17,149 bases of DNA. It comes from Patescibacteria group bacterium (lineage in GTDB: Bacteria > Patescibacteriota > Gracilibacteria > UM-FILTER-43-11). Shown piece by piece: positions 1 through 7,678 of this stretch. The notes beneath the pieces were generated by a model. That model searched no databases. It saw only the letters and a program-made list of their open reading frames with translations, and was not told the origin of the DNA. Each line of letters starts with the position of its first letter. Position 1 is the first letter of the stretch. The stretch lies in NCBI GenBank assembly GCA_029260955.1, contig JAJDCF010000036.1, positions 1 to 17,149 of the forward strand. Reading direction: 5' to 3'. Position numbers and translations under genes: made by a program.

Positions 1-929
1 TCAGCCGTGCACCAGTAAATGTCATCTTTATTAACATCAAAAATCCACTGAAAAGTACGATTGGTTCCTACCATATAGCCACCATGTACATGAACAATTC
101 CCTTAGGCTTGGCTGTTGTGCCAGAGGTATAAAGAATAAAAAGCGGATGTTCGGCGTCGACTGGAACTGTTTCGCACGCATCAGGTTGGCTCTGAACCAG
201 CGCATCCCAATACGTATCACGATTCATCTTCATGTTAACGGGTTTATTACCACGTCGATGAACCACAATGTGCCTAATCGAAGCTGATCCACGCACCGCT
301 TCATCACACAGAGTCTTCATATCGATAACCTTACCACCTCTAAAGCCAACATCGGAGGTAATAAGAATCTTGGCGGCCTGATCATCAATTCTTTCCCGAA
401 GAGCATGTGCAGAATAACCAGCATAAACCACGCTATGAACTGCACCAATCTTGGCACAAGCAAGCATGGCAATCGCGATTTCGGGTGTATTTTGCATGTA
501 GATAGCAACCCGATCTCCCTTTCGTACTTTAAGATTTTTAAGACCGTTAGCCATTCTGCAAACTTCCCGATTAAGCTCGCCGTAGGTCAGTTGACGTTTG
601 TCACCACCATCATTTTCCCAGATGATCGCCGTCTTGTTTTCAATAGGTGTGCCCATATGTCGATCGAGGACATTATGCACAATGTTACACTGCGCCCCTG
701 TAAACCATTTGAAAAAGGGCGCCTTAGTATCATCAAGTACCCTGGTCCATCGCTTAAACCACTCAAGTTCTTCCGCAGCCTTTTCCCAATAAGCCTCAGG
801 GTCTTTGGCAGCCTTTGCAGCAGCCGCTTTGTACTGTTTAACCCGAGCATGCTTAAGAGTTTTCGCTGATGGCTTATAGAGTTTTTTCTCATTCAGTAGA
901 ACCTCAGTTCTTCCATGATGCTTGTCCAT
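1..929 (-). CDS. acs: Acetyl-CoA synthetase (AMP-forming), N-terminal part, cut by window edge
   Basis: Converts acetate, ATP and CoA to acetyl-CoA, AMP and PPi in the cytoplasm. About 309 codons are present of the roughly 650 usual for the family; the reading frame is open at the left edge. The N-terminal region has the typical YWEKAAEELEWFKRW stretch, followed by LTYGELNREV, the GDRVAIYMQN strand and an IGAVHSVVYAG segment. The ATP-binding loop reads YTSGTTAKPKG (about residues 267-277); the position normally Gly or Ser in the AMP-binding signature is Ala273 (codon GCC). The last residues, YWCTA, match the point where Acs continues as D-x-GW. I chose the ATG at 929. An in-frame ATG at 953 adds eight residues (MKKIKLSI) and cannot be excluded; neither has a Shine-Dalgarno sequence. 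The gene diverges from the lipoprotein gene. Family call is firm; substrate (acetate versus propionate) cannot be settled from this half. Confidence 0.93.
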   Translation of the reverse strand, partial: MDKHHGRTEVLLNEKKLYKPSAKTLKHARVKQYKAAAAKAAKDPEAYWEKAAEELEWFKRWTRVLDDTKAPFFKWFTGAQCNIVHNVLDRHMGTPIENKTAIIWENDGGDKRQLTYGELNREVCRMANGLKNLKVRKGDRVAIYMQNTPEIAIAMLACAKIGAVHSVVYAGYSAHALRERIDDQAAKILITSDVGFRGGKVIDMKTLCDEAVRGSASIRHIVVHRRGNKPVNMKMNRDTYWDALVQSQPDACETVPVDAEHPLFILYTSGTTAKPKGIVHVHGGYMVGTNRTFQWIFDVNKDDIYWCTA

Positions 930-960
930 GATACTTAGTTTTATTTTTTTCATTCTAGCA

Positions 961-966
961 TATAAT
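961..966 (+). promoter_or_regulatory. Candidate -10 box (TATAAT) for the lipoprotein gene
   Basis: A perfect TATAAT lies 24 bp before the ATG at 990, implying a leader of about 17 nt. No convincing -35 is visible 17 bp upstream. Overlapping it on the other strand is TATATT (964-969), which could serve the acetyl-CoA synthetase gene and would place a start a few bases from the ATG at 953. The DNA is AT-rich, so chance matches are likely. Confidence 0.3.
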
Positions 967-989
967 ATAGGTACTAAAATATAAGACTT

Positions 990-1292
990 ATGAAGAAAAA
1001 CCTCAAAATAATCGCTATCCTTGGGCTTTGTACCCTAATTCTATCGGGCTGTACCTTCGCAGGCGACAGTTCCGCGCTAACCGATGGGACACCTGGCTTT
1101 TTGATGGGAATATGGCACGGCATAATTGCCCCCTACACGCTGATAGTTCGATTCTTCTTCGAAATCAAGATGTACGCCATTCCAAATAGCGGCCTTGGCT
1201 ATGACATTGGATTTCTTCTGGGAATAATCGGAGCCATTCCACTTGGTTGGTTGGCCACTCTAATATCAATTGCCTTTTTATTACTGGCTTAA
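990..1292 (+). CDS. Small membrane lipoprotein, uncharacterised
   Basis: A 100-residue protein with a type II signal peptide: MKKNLK, a hydrophobic core, then the lipobox LSGC with Cys21 as the predicted lipidated residue. The mature part has a short polar stretch, then GIWHGIIAPYTLI (about residues 41-53), RFFFEIKMYAIPN, and GYDIGFLLGIIGAIPLG with two hydrophobic segments reaching the C-terminus. I recognise the W-H-G-x-x-A-P motif followed by an N-x-G-x-x-Y-D-x-GF motif from small bacterial lipoproteins of unknown function; no biochemical role is known to me. It lies 82 bp before the response-regulator gene on the same strand, so co-transcription is possible but not shown. No Shine-Dalgarno sequence precedes the ATG. 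Confidence 0.8.
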   Translation: MKKNLKIIAILGLCTLILSGCTFAGDSSALTDGTPGFLMGIWHGIIAPYTLIVRFFFEIKMYAIPNSGLGYDIGFLLGIIGAIPLGWLATLISIAFLLLA

Positions 1293-1374
1293 AAAAACTG
1301 AATTTTTTAGATTTTATGAAAGACAATAAACGTCCTTTCTGATAAACTTACACATGGTGCCCTAATGAAAAACT

Positions 1375-1743
1375 GTGGATAATAAAAAGAAAATACTCAT
1401 CATTGAAGATACTGCTGAATTAAGCAAGATTATATTTTCTATGCTACAAGAAGTAGGATTTGAAGTAGAGGCAGTTAGCGATGGAGCACAGGGAATCGAA
1501 AAGCTCAAAAGCAGTCAATTTCATCTTATTCTTCTTGATTTGGTCATGCCCAAAAAAAGTGGCTTTGAAGTGATGGGTGCCGCTCAAGAACTGGGTATAA
1601 AAGCTCCAATTATAATTTTTAGCAACATGCCTGCGGGTTTTTCAAAAGATGAGGTACTAAAAATGGGTGCGACTGAATATATAGAGAAAAATAAAAGTTC
1701 ACTTGAAGATGTAGTTGAACGTATAACAAAACTAGCTGCTTAA
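1375..1743 (+). CDS. Stand-alone response regulator (CheY-like receiver)
   Basis: A 122-residue receiver domain and nothing more. The acidic pair is E11-D12, the predicted phosphorylation site is D55 in LLDLVMP, the switch Ser/Thr position is S83 in IIIFSNM, and the conserved Lys is K105. The residues after K105 (NK) replace the usual proline, which may alter the beta5-alpha5 surface. There is no DNA-binding, enzymatic or other output domain, so it probably acts by protein-protein contact or phosphorelay. The start is GTG at 1375; the nearby ATG at 1365 is out of frame and soon stopped. The stop overlaps the next ATG by one base (TAATG), which indicates translational coupling to the substrate-binding protein. 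The histidine kinase two genes downstream is the obvious phosphodonor (inference). Confidence 0.93.
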   Translation: MDNKKKILIIEDTAELSKIIFSMLQEVGFEVEAVSDGAQGIEKLKSSQFHLILLDLVMPKKSGFEVMGAAQELGIKAPIIIFSNMPAGFSKDEVLKMGATEYIEKNKSSLEDVVERITKLAA

Positions 1744-2789
1744 TGCGCAAAAAAAACATAAAAATCATCAGCACACTACTCATTGTTATAGGTCTTAGCA
1801 TAGCTACAATTGGCCTGACGATAGAATATCGAGCAACCAAAGAAATCGGTAGATTAACCACAATACGATTACCCATTGATGTTTGGCCAGGTAATTTTTG
1901 GATCATTATTGCCAATGAGAAGGGATTTTTTGAAGAAGAGGGCATAAAGGCAAAAATAGTAGATGTTTCTGCAAATTATAACGAGAGCGTCGATGAGTTT
2001 ATTCATGGAAGGCTTGTAGACACACAGAATTTAGCTGTATTCGATTTGGTGGAGGCAAATAACAGAGGTGCCAATTTAGTAACTGTGCTTGTTTCTGATA
2101 ATTCAGAAGGTGCAGAGGGACTAGTAGCAAAAAAAGAATATAAGGAGCTCTCTGATTTAAAAGGCAAAAGAATAGGAGTAGAACTGGGAAGCTATTTGGA
2201 GTATTTCTTAAATGCAGCCATGCTGAACGTAGGAATCGGACATGAGGAATACACACAGGTCGACATTGTCACTGAAGACCTAACTAACAACTTTGCAACA
2301 GCTAAACTAGACGCTGCCTTTTCGTGGGAACCAGATTTAAGCGAAATGAAGGAGATGTATGATCTTAACATCATCTTTGACACCTCCGATATGAGAGGAT
2401 TGTCACCTGGTATCTATGCTTTCAAGCGCAAATTCATTGAATCAAACCCTGAGGCCATTCAAGGACTAATTAATGCATGGCATAAGGCAACTAATTTTTT
2501 GATGAACAACAAAGAAGAAGCCTATGGAATAATCGCTCAAGTCGATTTTGCTGATAAACCTGGTGACCATTACAGCATCGAAGAAATTGAGAAGCTGGTT
2601 AAACTAGATCCACTTTTAGATTTAAATGACAATATGGCATCCTTTAGCTTTGAAACAGGATTTGAATCGCTTTATGCCAATCTTCAATTTGTAAGCCGTT
2701 TCATACAAAAAACACAGGGATTTAATAACATTCCCAATACTAATCGCATGCTAACGGATGAATTTATTATGAATGTAAAAACACACTAA
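1743..2789 (+). CDS. Membrane-anchored NMT1/SsuA-type substrate-binding protein
   Basis: A 348-residue periplasmic-binding-protein type II fold of the nitrate/sulfonate/bicarbonate (NMT1/THI5-like, TauA/SsuA) superfamily. Residues about 6-27 form a hydrophobic N-terminal segment with no lipobox cysteine, so it is either an uncleaved anchor or a Sec signal. Family marks: WPGNFWIIIANEKGFFEEEGI (start at W48; quoted in part as WPGNF and EKGFFEEEGI), DLKGKRIGVELGS, and FATAKLDAAFSWEP, where the Trp-Glu-Pro lies at the usual ligand-pocket edge. It is sandwiched between a receiver gene (1 bp overlap) and a histidine kinase gene (5 bp gap). No permease or ATPase gene is in the window. By analogy with known SBP-kinase pairs (LuxP/LuxQ, TorT/TorS) it may present a ligand to the kinase; that role is inferred. 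The ligand cannot be read from sequence. Confidence 0.88.
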   Translation: MRKKNIKIISTLLIVIGLSIATIGLTIEYRATKEIGRLTTIRLPIDVWPGNFWIIIANEKGFFEEEGIKAKIVDVSANYNESVDEFIHGRLVDTQNLAVFDLVEANNRGANLVTVLVSDNSEGAEGLVAKKEYKELSDLKGKRIGVELGSYLEYFLNAAMLNVGIGHEEYTQVDIVTEDLTNNFATAKLDAAFSWEPDLSEMKEMYDLNIIFDTSDMRGLSPGIYAFKRKFIESNPEAIQGLINAWHKATNFLMNNKEEAYGIIAQVDFADKPGDHYSIEEIEKLVKLDPLLDLNDNMASFSFETGFESLYANLQFVSRFIQKTQGFNNIPNTNRMLTDEFIMNVKTH

Positions 2790-2794
2790 TTTGC

Positions 2795-5008
2795 ATGACG
2801 AAGAAGTCAAATGAATCATCGATGGTACCTAGATTTACACTTAGAAGTAAGCTCAATATTCTGTTTTTGACCATCTCAGGCCTTCTAATTATCACCTTCT
2901 CTTACACAACCATAAATGTTGTCAGATATGAAGTGAAAGAACAAGCGGAGCTAACTATTAAAAAACATTCCGAATTAGTCATTTCACTTATAGAAGTATG
3001 GAAAATACGGAACGAAGGTGAGCTTTTTAGATTATCAGACCCAAATTCCACTCTGATAAACAGTCTGACAGAGTTCTTGAATGATCAGAGTGAAAACAAC
3101 AAAGAAAAGGTCCGCAATGAGCTTGATCGCTCACTATTCAATGCGGCCAATTATGTAGAACTCTTTGTGATGGATCCAAATTCAGGAGAAGTCCTAATTT
3201 CAAGCAATCCCAACTCAGAGGGGAAAATGAACACAGGTCACGATAGCGCTTATCAAAGAGCTGACGGTGCACGCATATCTCCTATTCATTTTTCAAAACA
3301 CCTCAATGATTACACAATATGTGTTGAAAATCCCGTAAAAAACAACTTTGGTGAAACAATATTAGTCATCGGAGCAAACACAAACATATTAGCCCTACGT
3401 TCAGCCCTAGCTCCTCCTTCAATAACACATCAGGCAGGAAAGGCTTATTTGGTTAGTCTGGAAGGAAAAGCAATTATAGGTGACTACATTGCTCAACCGA
3501 ATATGATTCAAAGAGCCATTGACGGCGATATAACAGTGACAGAATACATAAATAGTGAACAAAAAAAAGTCACTGGTTATCAAGAGTATTTGCCTGATCT
3601 ACAAGCTGTTCTAATTCATGAGCATGAATCTTCTAAACTTTTTGCTTCACTTGCGGTTATTACCAAAAGCATCTGGACTATTGCTTTCAGCATCCTAGCT
3701 GCCACCATGCTAGTCATTTACTTTCTAATAAATCGCTTTACAAAGCCAATAATAGATTTAACTAAAACAGCGCAAAAAATTGCAATGGGAAATTACAAAG
3801 TGCGAGCCCGAATAAAATCTACTGATGAAATTGGAGTTTTAAGTCATGATTTCAACAGTATGACTGATGAACTGGTTTCATCACTCGAGGAAGTGTCACT
3901 GAAAAATGCCTTGCTTCAATCTCAATATGACTCCGCTTTATACGGAATATTTTCCATCAGCTCAAAAGGTAAGGTTTTGTCATGGAACAGGAGTTATAAA
4001 GAACTATGGGACATTCCCAAGAGCCTCAAAAATTGTACAGACCCACATATATTCATTCGTCATTGTGCAGAAAAAACGAAAGACCCTGAAAATTTTATCA
4101 AAAAAACCAAGAAACTCGTTAATCTCAAAAAGGGAACCAGCCACGAAACGATAGAGCTGACTAATGGTCAAATTATCAACCGTCAATCCGCTCCACTCCT
4201 TGGTGAAAAGGGTGCAATCCTAGGAAGGGTATTCTTACTCAGAGATGTTACCAAAGAAACTAAAATGAGCATGGTAAAAAACGAATTCATATCGTTAGCC
4301 ACCCATCAGCTTCAAACACCCTTAACGGCTATTCGGTGGCTTCTTGAAGAACTTGGAAATTTAGAAAAAAATAATAAGAAAAAGTACCAACTAGTAAAGG
4401 ATGCAAGCGTATCAACCGAACGTGTTATTCGTCTGGTAAGCGACCTTCTGAACGTATCGAGACTAGATGTAGGTCAAATTGGAATAAATTCAAAAAAGGT
4501 CGAGCTGACTCAGCTAGTTAGCGACCTGATCAATAAGGCTAAAACTACAGCCAAGGCCAAAAAAATTACCATTGGCTTTGAAAGATCTAAAACCAAAATC
4601 TTTGCATACGTAGATAAAGATCTTATTTCGGAAGTTGTGCTGAACATTCTTTCAAATGCCATTCGCTACAGCGAGCCAAAGAAGAAAATAACTGTAAGAA
4701 TAAGAAAAAGAAAAAGTTCCGTTGAAATATCAATAAAAGACCAGGGAATTGGAATTTCAAAAGAAGACCAGAAAGAATTATTTACTAAGTTCTTTCGAAC
4801 CAATGAAGCAGGTAGATACAACACAACGGGTTCTGGCTTAGGACTTTATATTATCAAAAAGATTTTGGATGCTTGCAAGGCAAACATTAAGATAGAATCT
4901 GAATTAGGCAAGGGCTCAACTTTTAAAATAATACTTCCATTAAAGGGGCCTGTCTTAATAAAGGAAGGGGCCAAAGTATTGATCAGAAAAGGAATGGCGT
5001 GGCACTAA
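2795..5008 (+). CDS. Membrane sensor histidine kinase, dCache-HAMP-PAS-HisKA-HATPase
   Basis: A 737-residue kinase. Order: TM1 at about 21-43; an extracytoplasmic domain at about 44-290 that looks like a double Cache sensor; TM2 at about 291-313; HAMP at about 314-367 (FTKPI... DEIGVLSHDFNSMTDEL); PAS at about 375-488; HisKA with phospho-acceptor H504 in ATHQLQTPLTAIRW; HATPase with N621 in the N-box (NAIRYS), D649 in DQGIGI, the F-box KFFR, and G679-x-G-x-G in GSGLGLYI. All catalytic motifs are present, so it should be active. It autophosphorylates and probably passes phosphate to the receiver encoded at the operon start. The Cache domain could bind a small ligand itself or dock the neighbouring binding protein. 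The gene's 3' end overlaps the convergent korB by 4 bp (shared CTAA). Domain calls are from motifs; the Cache call is less sure than the rest. Confidence 0.93.
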   Translation: MTKKSNESSMVPRFTLRSKLNILFLTISGLLIITFSYTTINVVRYEVKEQAELTIKKHSELVISLIEVWKIRNEGELFRLSDPNSTLINSLTEFLNDQSENNKEKVRNELDRSLFNAANYVELFVMDPNSGEVLISSNPNSEGKMNTGHDSAYQRADGARISPIHFSKHLNDYTICVENPVKNNFGETILVIGANTNILALRSALAPPSITHQAGKAYLVSLEGKAIIGDYIAQPNMIQRAIDGDITVTEYINSEQKKVTGYQEYLPDLQAVLIHEHESSKLFASLAVITKSIWTIAFSILAATMLVIYFLINRFTKPIIDLTKTAQKIAMGNYKVRARIKSTDEIGVLSHDFNSMTDELVSSLEEVSLKNALLQSQYDSALYGIFSISSKGKVLSWNRSYKELWDIPKSLKNCTDPHIFIRHCAEKTKDPENFIKKTKKLVNLKKGTSHETIELTNGQIINRQSAPLLGEKGAILGRVFLLRDVTKETKMSMVKNEFISLATHQLQTPLTAIRWLLEELGNLEKNNKKKYQLVKDASVSTERVIRLVSDLLNVSRLDVGQIGINSKKVELTQLVSDLINKAKTTAKAKKITIGFERSKTKIFAYVDKDLISEVVLNILSNAIRYSEPKKKITVRIRKRKSSVEISIKDQGIGISKEDQKELFTKFFRTNEAGRYNTTGSGLGLYIIKKILDACKANIKIESELGKGSTFKIILPLKGPVLIKEGAKVLIRKGMAWH

Positions 5009-5871
5009 AAGGAGTACTCCTCAAATAAAGGTTTAACGTCTATTTTGCTAATATCGTGACGCGTTAATGGCCCCTTTTTGAACTGCGGTAATTCCTCCAC
5101 GTAAATAGGACGTTCTTCTTTATAAAAAATACCAATTGGATATTTTTCTGGTGGCTCAAAAGCCTTTTTAAAGGCAGCTTCCTGATTCGTCGTATCATGA
5201 TTTGACTGCTGAAGGTCATAAGTTAAATCTTGATAGTATTTGTAACCATGTACCTTGTCATACGTCACACAAGGCTGCAACACATCAATAAATGAAAAAC
5301 CTTTGTGATTGTGAGCTTCTTTGATTAAATTGACCAAATGAGGAAGATTACCGGCATAGCCACGCGCTACAAAGCTGCAATGATTTGCCAGGGCAAGCGC
5401 AATAGGATTAACTGGCGGATCGGGATTTCCAAATGGCGTAGAAGGACCTGCACAGCCTTTGGCCGACGTAGGCGAAACCTGCCCCTTAGTAAGTCCATAA
5501 ACAGTATTGTTTCCAACAATATAGGTAAGATTCGGATTGCGGCGCATGGCATGAATGAAGTGTCCCATGCCAATACCATAGCCGTCACCATCCCCTCCTT
5601 CAACGAACGTTGAAAGTTCGTGATTGGCCAAATGCGCACCCGTCGCCACCGCCACCGCCCGACCATGCAGAGTAATAAGTCCATAAGTACTGAACCAACT
5701 AGGCATATTCGCCCCACAGCCGATTCCCGTAATCAGCATAACTTTGTCAGGGTCTAAATCGAGTTGGGCCATAGCCTGCTTCATAGCAGCTTCAATGCCG
5801 AAATCTCCGCACCCGGGACACCAGTTGGGTTTGCCTTCCGTTGATGTGTAATCCTTGGGGGTTCGAGGCAT
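5005..5871 (-). CDS. korB: 2-oxoacid:ferredoxin oxidoreductase, beta subunit
   Basis: A 288-residue thiamine-diphosphate subunit. With the alpha subunit it oxidatively decarboxylates a 2-oxoacid to its acyl-CoA and reduces ferredoxin. WCPGCG opens the protein; C18, C21, C52 and C201 sit at the spacing expected for the single [4Fe-4S] cluster of two-subunit enzymes such as the archaeal OFORs. The ThDP/Mg motif is GDGDGYGIGMGH (near residue 93), followed by NNTVYGLTKGQVSPT. LHGRAVAVATGAHLAN is also typical. The start is ATG at 5871, sharing its A with the korA stop (TAATG), so the two are translationally coupled. Substrate (2-oxoglutarate, pyruvate or broader) cannot be decided; the gene name follows the KorA/KorB architecture. 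It is convergent with the histidine kinase gene. Confidence 0.93.
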   Translation of the reverse strand: MPRTPKDYTSTEGKPNWCPGCGDFGIEAAMKQAMAQLDLDPDKVMLITGIGCGANMPSWFSTYGLITLHGRAVAVATGAHLANHELSTFVEGGDGDGYGIGMGHFIHAMRRNPNLTYIVGNNTVYGLTKGQVSPTSAKGCAGPSTPFGNPDPPVNPIALALANHCSFVARGYAGNLPHLVNLIKEAHNHKGFSFIDVLQPCVTYDKVHGYKYYQDLTYDLQQSNHDTTNQEAAFKKAFEPPEKYPIGIFYKEERPIYVEELPQFKKGPLTRHDISKIDVKPLFEEYSF

Positions 5872-7607
5872 TATTTTTTAGTTAACTTCTTAATTTCCTC
5901 AGCAATCTGGTCTGGAGTAAAAGGCCGACCGGAGTAATCGAGAATTTTACTTTGAATATCTACCCCGGCTTTCTCGGCAATCACACCGCCTAATTGAGCA
6001 TTGTAATTACTTTCTACCAGAATAGGCCGCTTGCATTGTTCTAAGGCTTCCAGCACACCAGGCTGCAACGGAAGCATGTATTTGATGTGCAGCATATTGG
6101 CTGTGATGCCATCTTTAGCAAGCAAATCGATGGCCTCAGATGCCGGCATATAAGTTGCTCCCCAACAAACAATCGTAACCTCCGCATCAGCATCACCCTC
6201 GATTTGAACAGAGGGTAAATTCTTTTCAATCGTCTCCATTTTTTTCATACGCCTGGCATATATTTTTTTGACAGGCTCAACCTCTTCGGTGAAGTAACCG
6301 GATTCAAGATGTTCATAGGTTGTCGCGCAGTGGGCTCCGCCCTTTTGCCCGGGAATACTGCGAGGAGGAATGCCATCTTCAGATGACTTATAACGCTTAA
6401 AATCCTCAGTAATCTCATCCTCTTTCAATAACTTCCCCCGATCCACCGTAAGATGATCTGTTTTAAGGAAGGGTAACGTTGCATGCCCCTCGCCCAAATA
6501 CTTTTCTGTTAATAGAATAACCGGACACTGATACTTTTCCGCCAAATTAAATGCTTCGTGAGCCATATAAAAAGCTTCCTCATGACTTCCCGGAGAAAGA
6601 ACAATACGAGGAAACTCCCCTTGAGATGCATGCATAACTGTACGAAGATCTCCCTGTCCACTGCGAGTGGGAAGTCCCGTAGAAGGGCCAGGCCGCTGAA
6701 CTTCTACGATCACCACCGGTGCCTCAATCATTCCTGCCATACCAATCGCCTCTGTCATCAGAGCAAACCCACCACCAGAAGTAGCCGCCATGCTGCGCAC
6801 ACCCGCGTAACCAGCACCAATTGCCATATTAATAGCAGAAAGTTCATCTTCCACGTGATTCACCGAAATATCGTATTGCTGAGCATGCTTGGCTGCCGAA
6901 TGTAAAACTGATGAACTAGGTGTCATGGGATATTCAGAAACGAATTTGAGCCCAGCCTTGATGGCACCAAACACGATAGACTGATTGCCGTTAACAAAAA
7001 ACTTCTTCACAGGCTCTTTCAGAGGCCTAATTTGATAATTGAATTCTCTGTTAAAGTGCTCCTTCACATAATTATAGCCAGCTTGAGCCGCATCGATGTT
7101 TTTATTAACAATATCCTCACCCTTTCTGGCAAAAGTTTTTACGATCAAGTCCAAAAGAGGCTGAATCTCATAATCCAGAAGCGCCATACAGACGCCGATT
7201 CCCACAATATTCTTAGCTAGGCCCAAACCGACCTTTTCTTTGGCAATCTCGACCATAGGAACAGGGAAAAGATTGATGTCATCCCGTTTTACCTCGCCAG
7301 AAACCAGCGAAGGATCGTAAACCAAGCCACCTCCGGGAACAATGTCATCGATATATCGCCCTACCGTTTCGTCATCGATAGAAAGAACCAGATCATAATG
7401 ATTATTATGAGACTTCACGGGATTTTCAGAAACTCGGATTTGATTAATATTGTTGTATCCCTTTATTACGCTATAAAATTCCTGAGTTGAATTCAGCCAA
7501 AGACCCGCATGCATGGCCAATTTGGCAAACATGTTCCCAGGAACCTCGATTCCCTCACCCGCCTTACCACCGATCATGAAATTGAGCTCATTTATTATCA
7601 TACGCAT
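5871..7607 (-). CDS. korA: 2-oxoacid:ferredoxin oxidoreductase, fused gamma-alpha subunit
   Basis: A 578-residue protein. Residues 1 to about 190 are the gamma domain (MIGGKAGEGI, then FYSVIKGYNN); from about 205 the alpha chain follows with the pyrimidine-binding domain (YPMTPSSS, HVEDELSAINMAIGAGYAG, AATSGGGFALMTEA), the RPGPSTGLPTRSGQGDL segment near the active site, and the C-terminal domain (WGATYMPASEAIDLL to PILVESNYNAQLGG). This gamma-alpha fusion is the normal two-subunit layout. The partner is korB immediately downstream. The ATG at 7607 is chosen; the third codon is also ATG (7601), and without a Shine-Dalgarno sequence either may be used. It diverges from dnaJ across a 71 bp gap. 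The enzyme is oxygen-sensitive in known cases, which suggests low-potential ferredoxin metabolism here. Confidence 0.93.
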   Translation of the reverse strand: MRMIINELNFMIGGKAGEGIEVPGNMFAKLAMHAGLWLNSTQEFYSVIKGYNNINQIRVSENPVKSHNNHYDLVLSIDDETVGRYIDDIVPGGGLVYDPSLVSGEVKRDDINLFPVPMVEIAKEKVGLGLAKNIVGIGVCMALLDYEIQPLLDLIVKTFARKGEDIVNKNIDAAQAGYNYVKEHFNREFNYQIRPLKEPVKKFFVNGNQSIVFGAIKAGLKFVSEYPMTPSSSVLHSAAKHAQQYDISVNHVEDELSAINMAIGAGYAGVRSMAATSGGGFALMTEAIGMAGMIEAPVVIVEVQRPGPSTGLPTRSGQGDLRTVMHASQGEFPRIVLSPGSHEEAFYMAHEAFNLAEKYQCPVILLTEKYLGEGHATLPFLKTDHLTVDRGKLLKEDEITEDFKRYKSSEDGIPPRSIPGQKGGAHCATTYEHLESGYFTEEVEPVKKIYARRMKKMETIEKNLPSVQIEGDADAEVTIVCWGATYMPASEAIDLLAKDGITANMLHIKYMLPLQPGVLEALEQCKRPILVESNYNAQLGGVIAEKAGVDIQSKILDYSGRPFTPDQIAEEIKKLTKK

Positions 7608-7609
7608 GC

Positions 7610-7638
7610 ATTCTACACGCGGAACATTGATTTTTCCA
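7610..7638 (-). promoter_or_regulatory. Candidate promoter for korAB
   Basis: On the minus strand TGGAAA (7633-7638), a 17 bp spacer, then TAGAAT (7610-7615). A start about 7 nt downstream would fall at about 7603, just ahead of the second ATG (7601), implying an almost leaderless mRNA. It overlaps the -35 of the dnaJ promoter candidate. The -35 match is weak (4 of 6). Confidence 0.25.
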
Positions 7639-7655
7639 TCGTTTTTAAGTAAAAT
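7627..7655 (+). promoter_or_regulatory. Promoter candidate for dnaJ-ctp
   Basis: TTGATT (7627-7632), a 17 bp spacer and TAAAAT (7650-7655) make a good sigma70-type promoter (4/6 and 5/6). The start would be near 7662, giving a leader of about 17 nt to the ATG at 7679. I see no CIRCE inverted repeat in the gap. Confidence 0.5.
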
Positions 7656-7678
7656 TTACAGGCTATTTGTATATATTT

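Noticed and set aside
405..869. A 154-codon plus-strand open frame opposite the acetyl-CoA synthetase gene
   Set aside because: The minus strand encodes a clearly conserved Acs here; the plus frame has no recognisable features and is a shadow.
952..962. An 11-base word ATTCTAGCATA occurs here and again at 12316-12326, both near AT-rich upstream regions
   Set aside because: Repeats of this length are expected many times by chance in 17 kb, and the flanking bases differ.
1290..1308. A-run and T-run after the lipoprotein stop, looking like a terminator
   Set aside because: The stem would be A-T only with no G-C pairs, so it is too weak to call.
5367..5717. A 116-codon frame inside korB
   Set aside because: It lies in an alternative frame of a strongly conserved gene and its Trp/Arg-rich composition is typical of a shadow frame.
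7608..7678. CIRCE or other heat-shock operator before dnaJ
   Set aside because: No TTAGCACTC-type inverted repeat is present in the gap.
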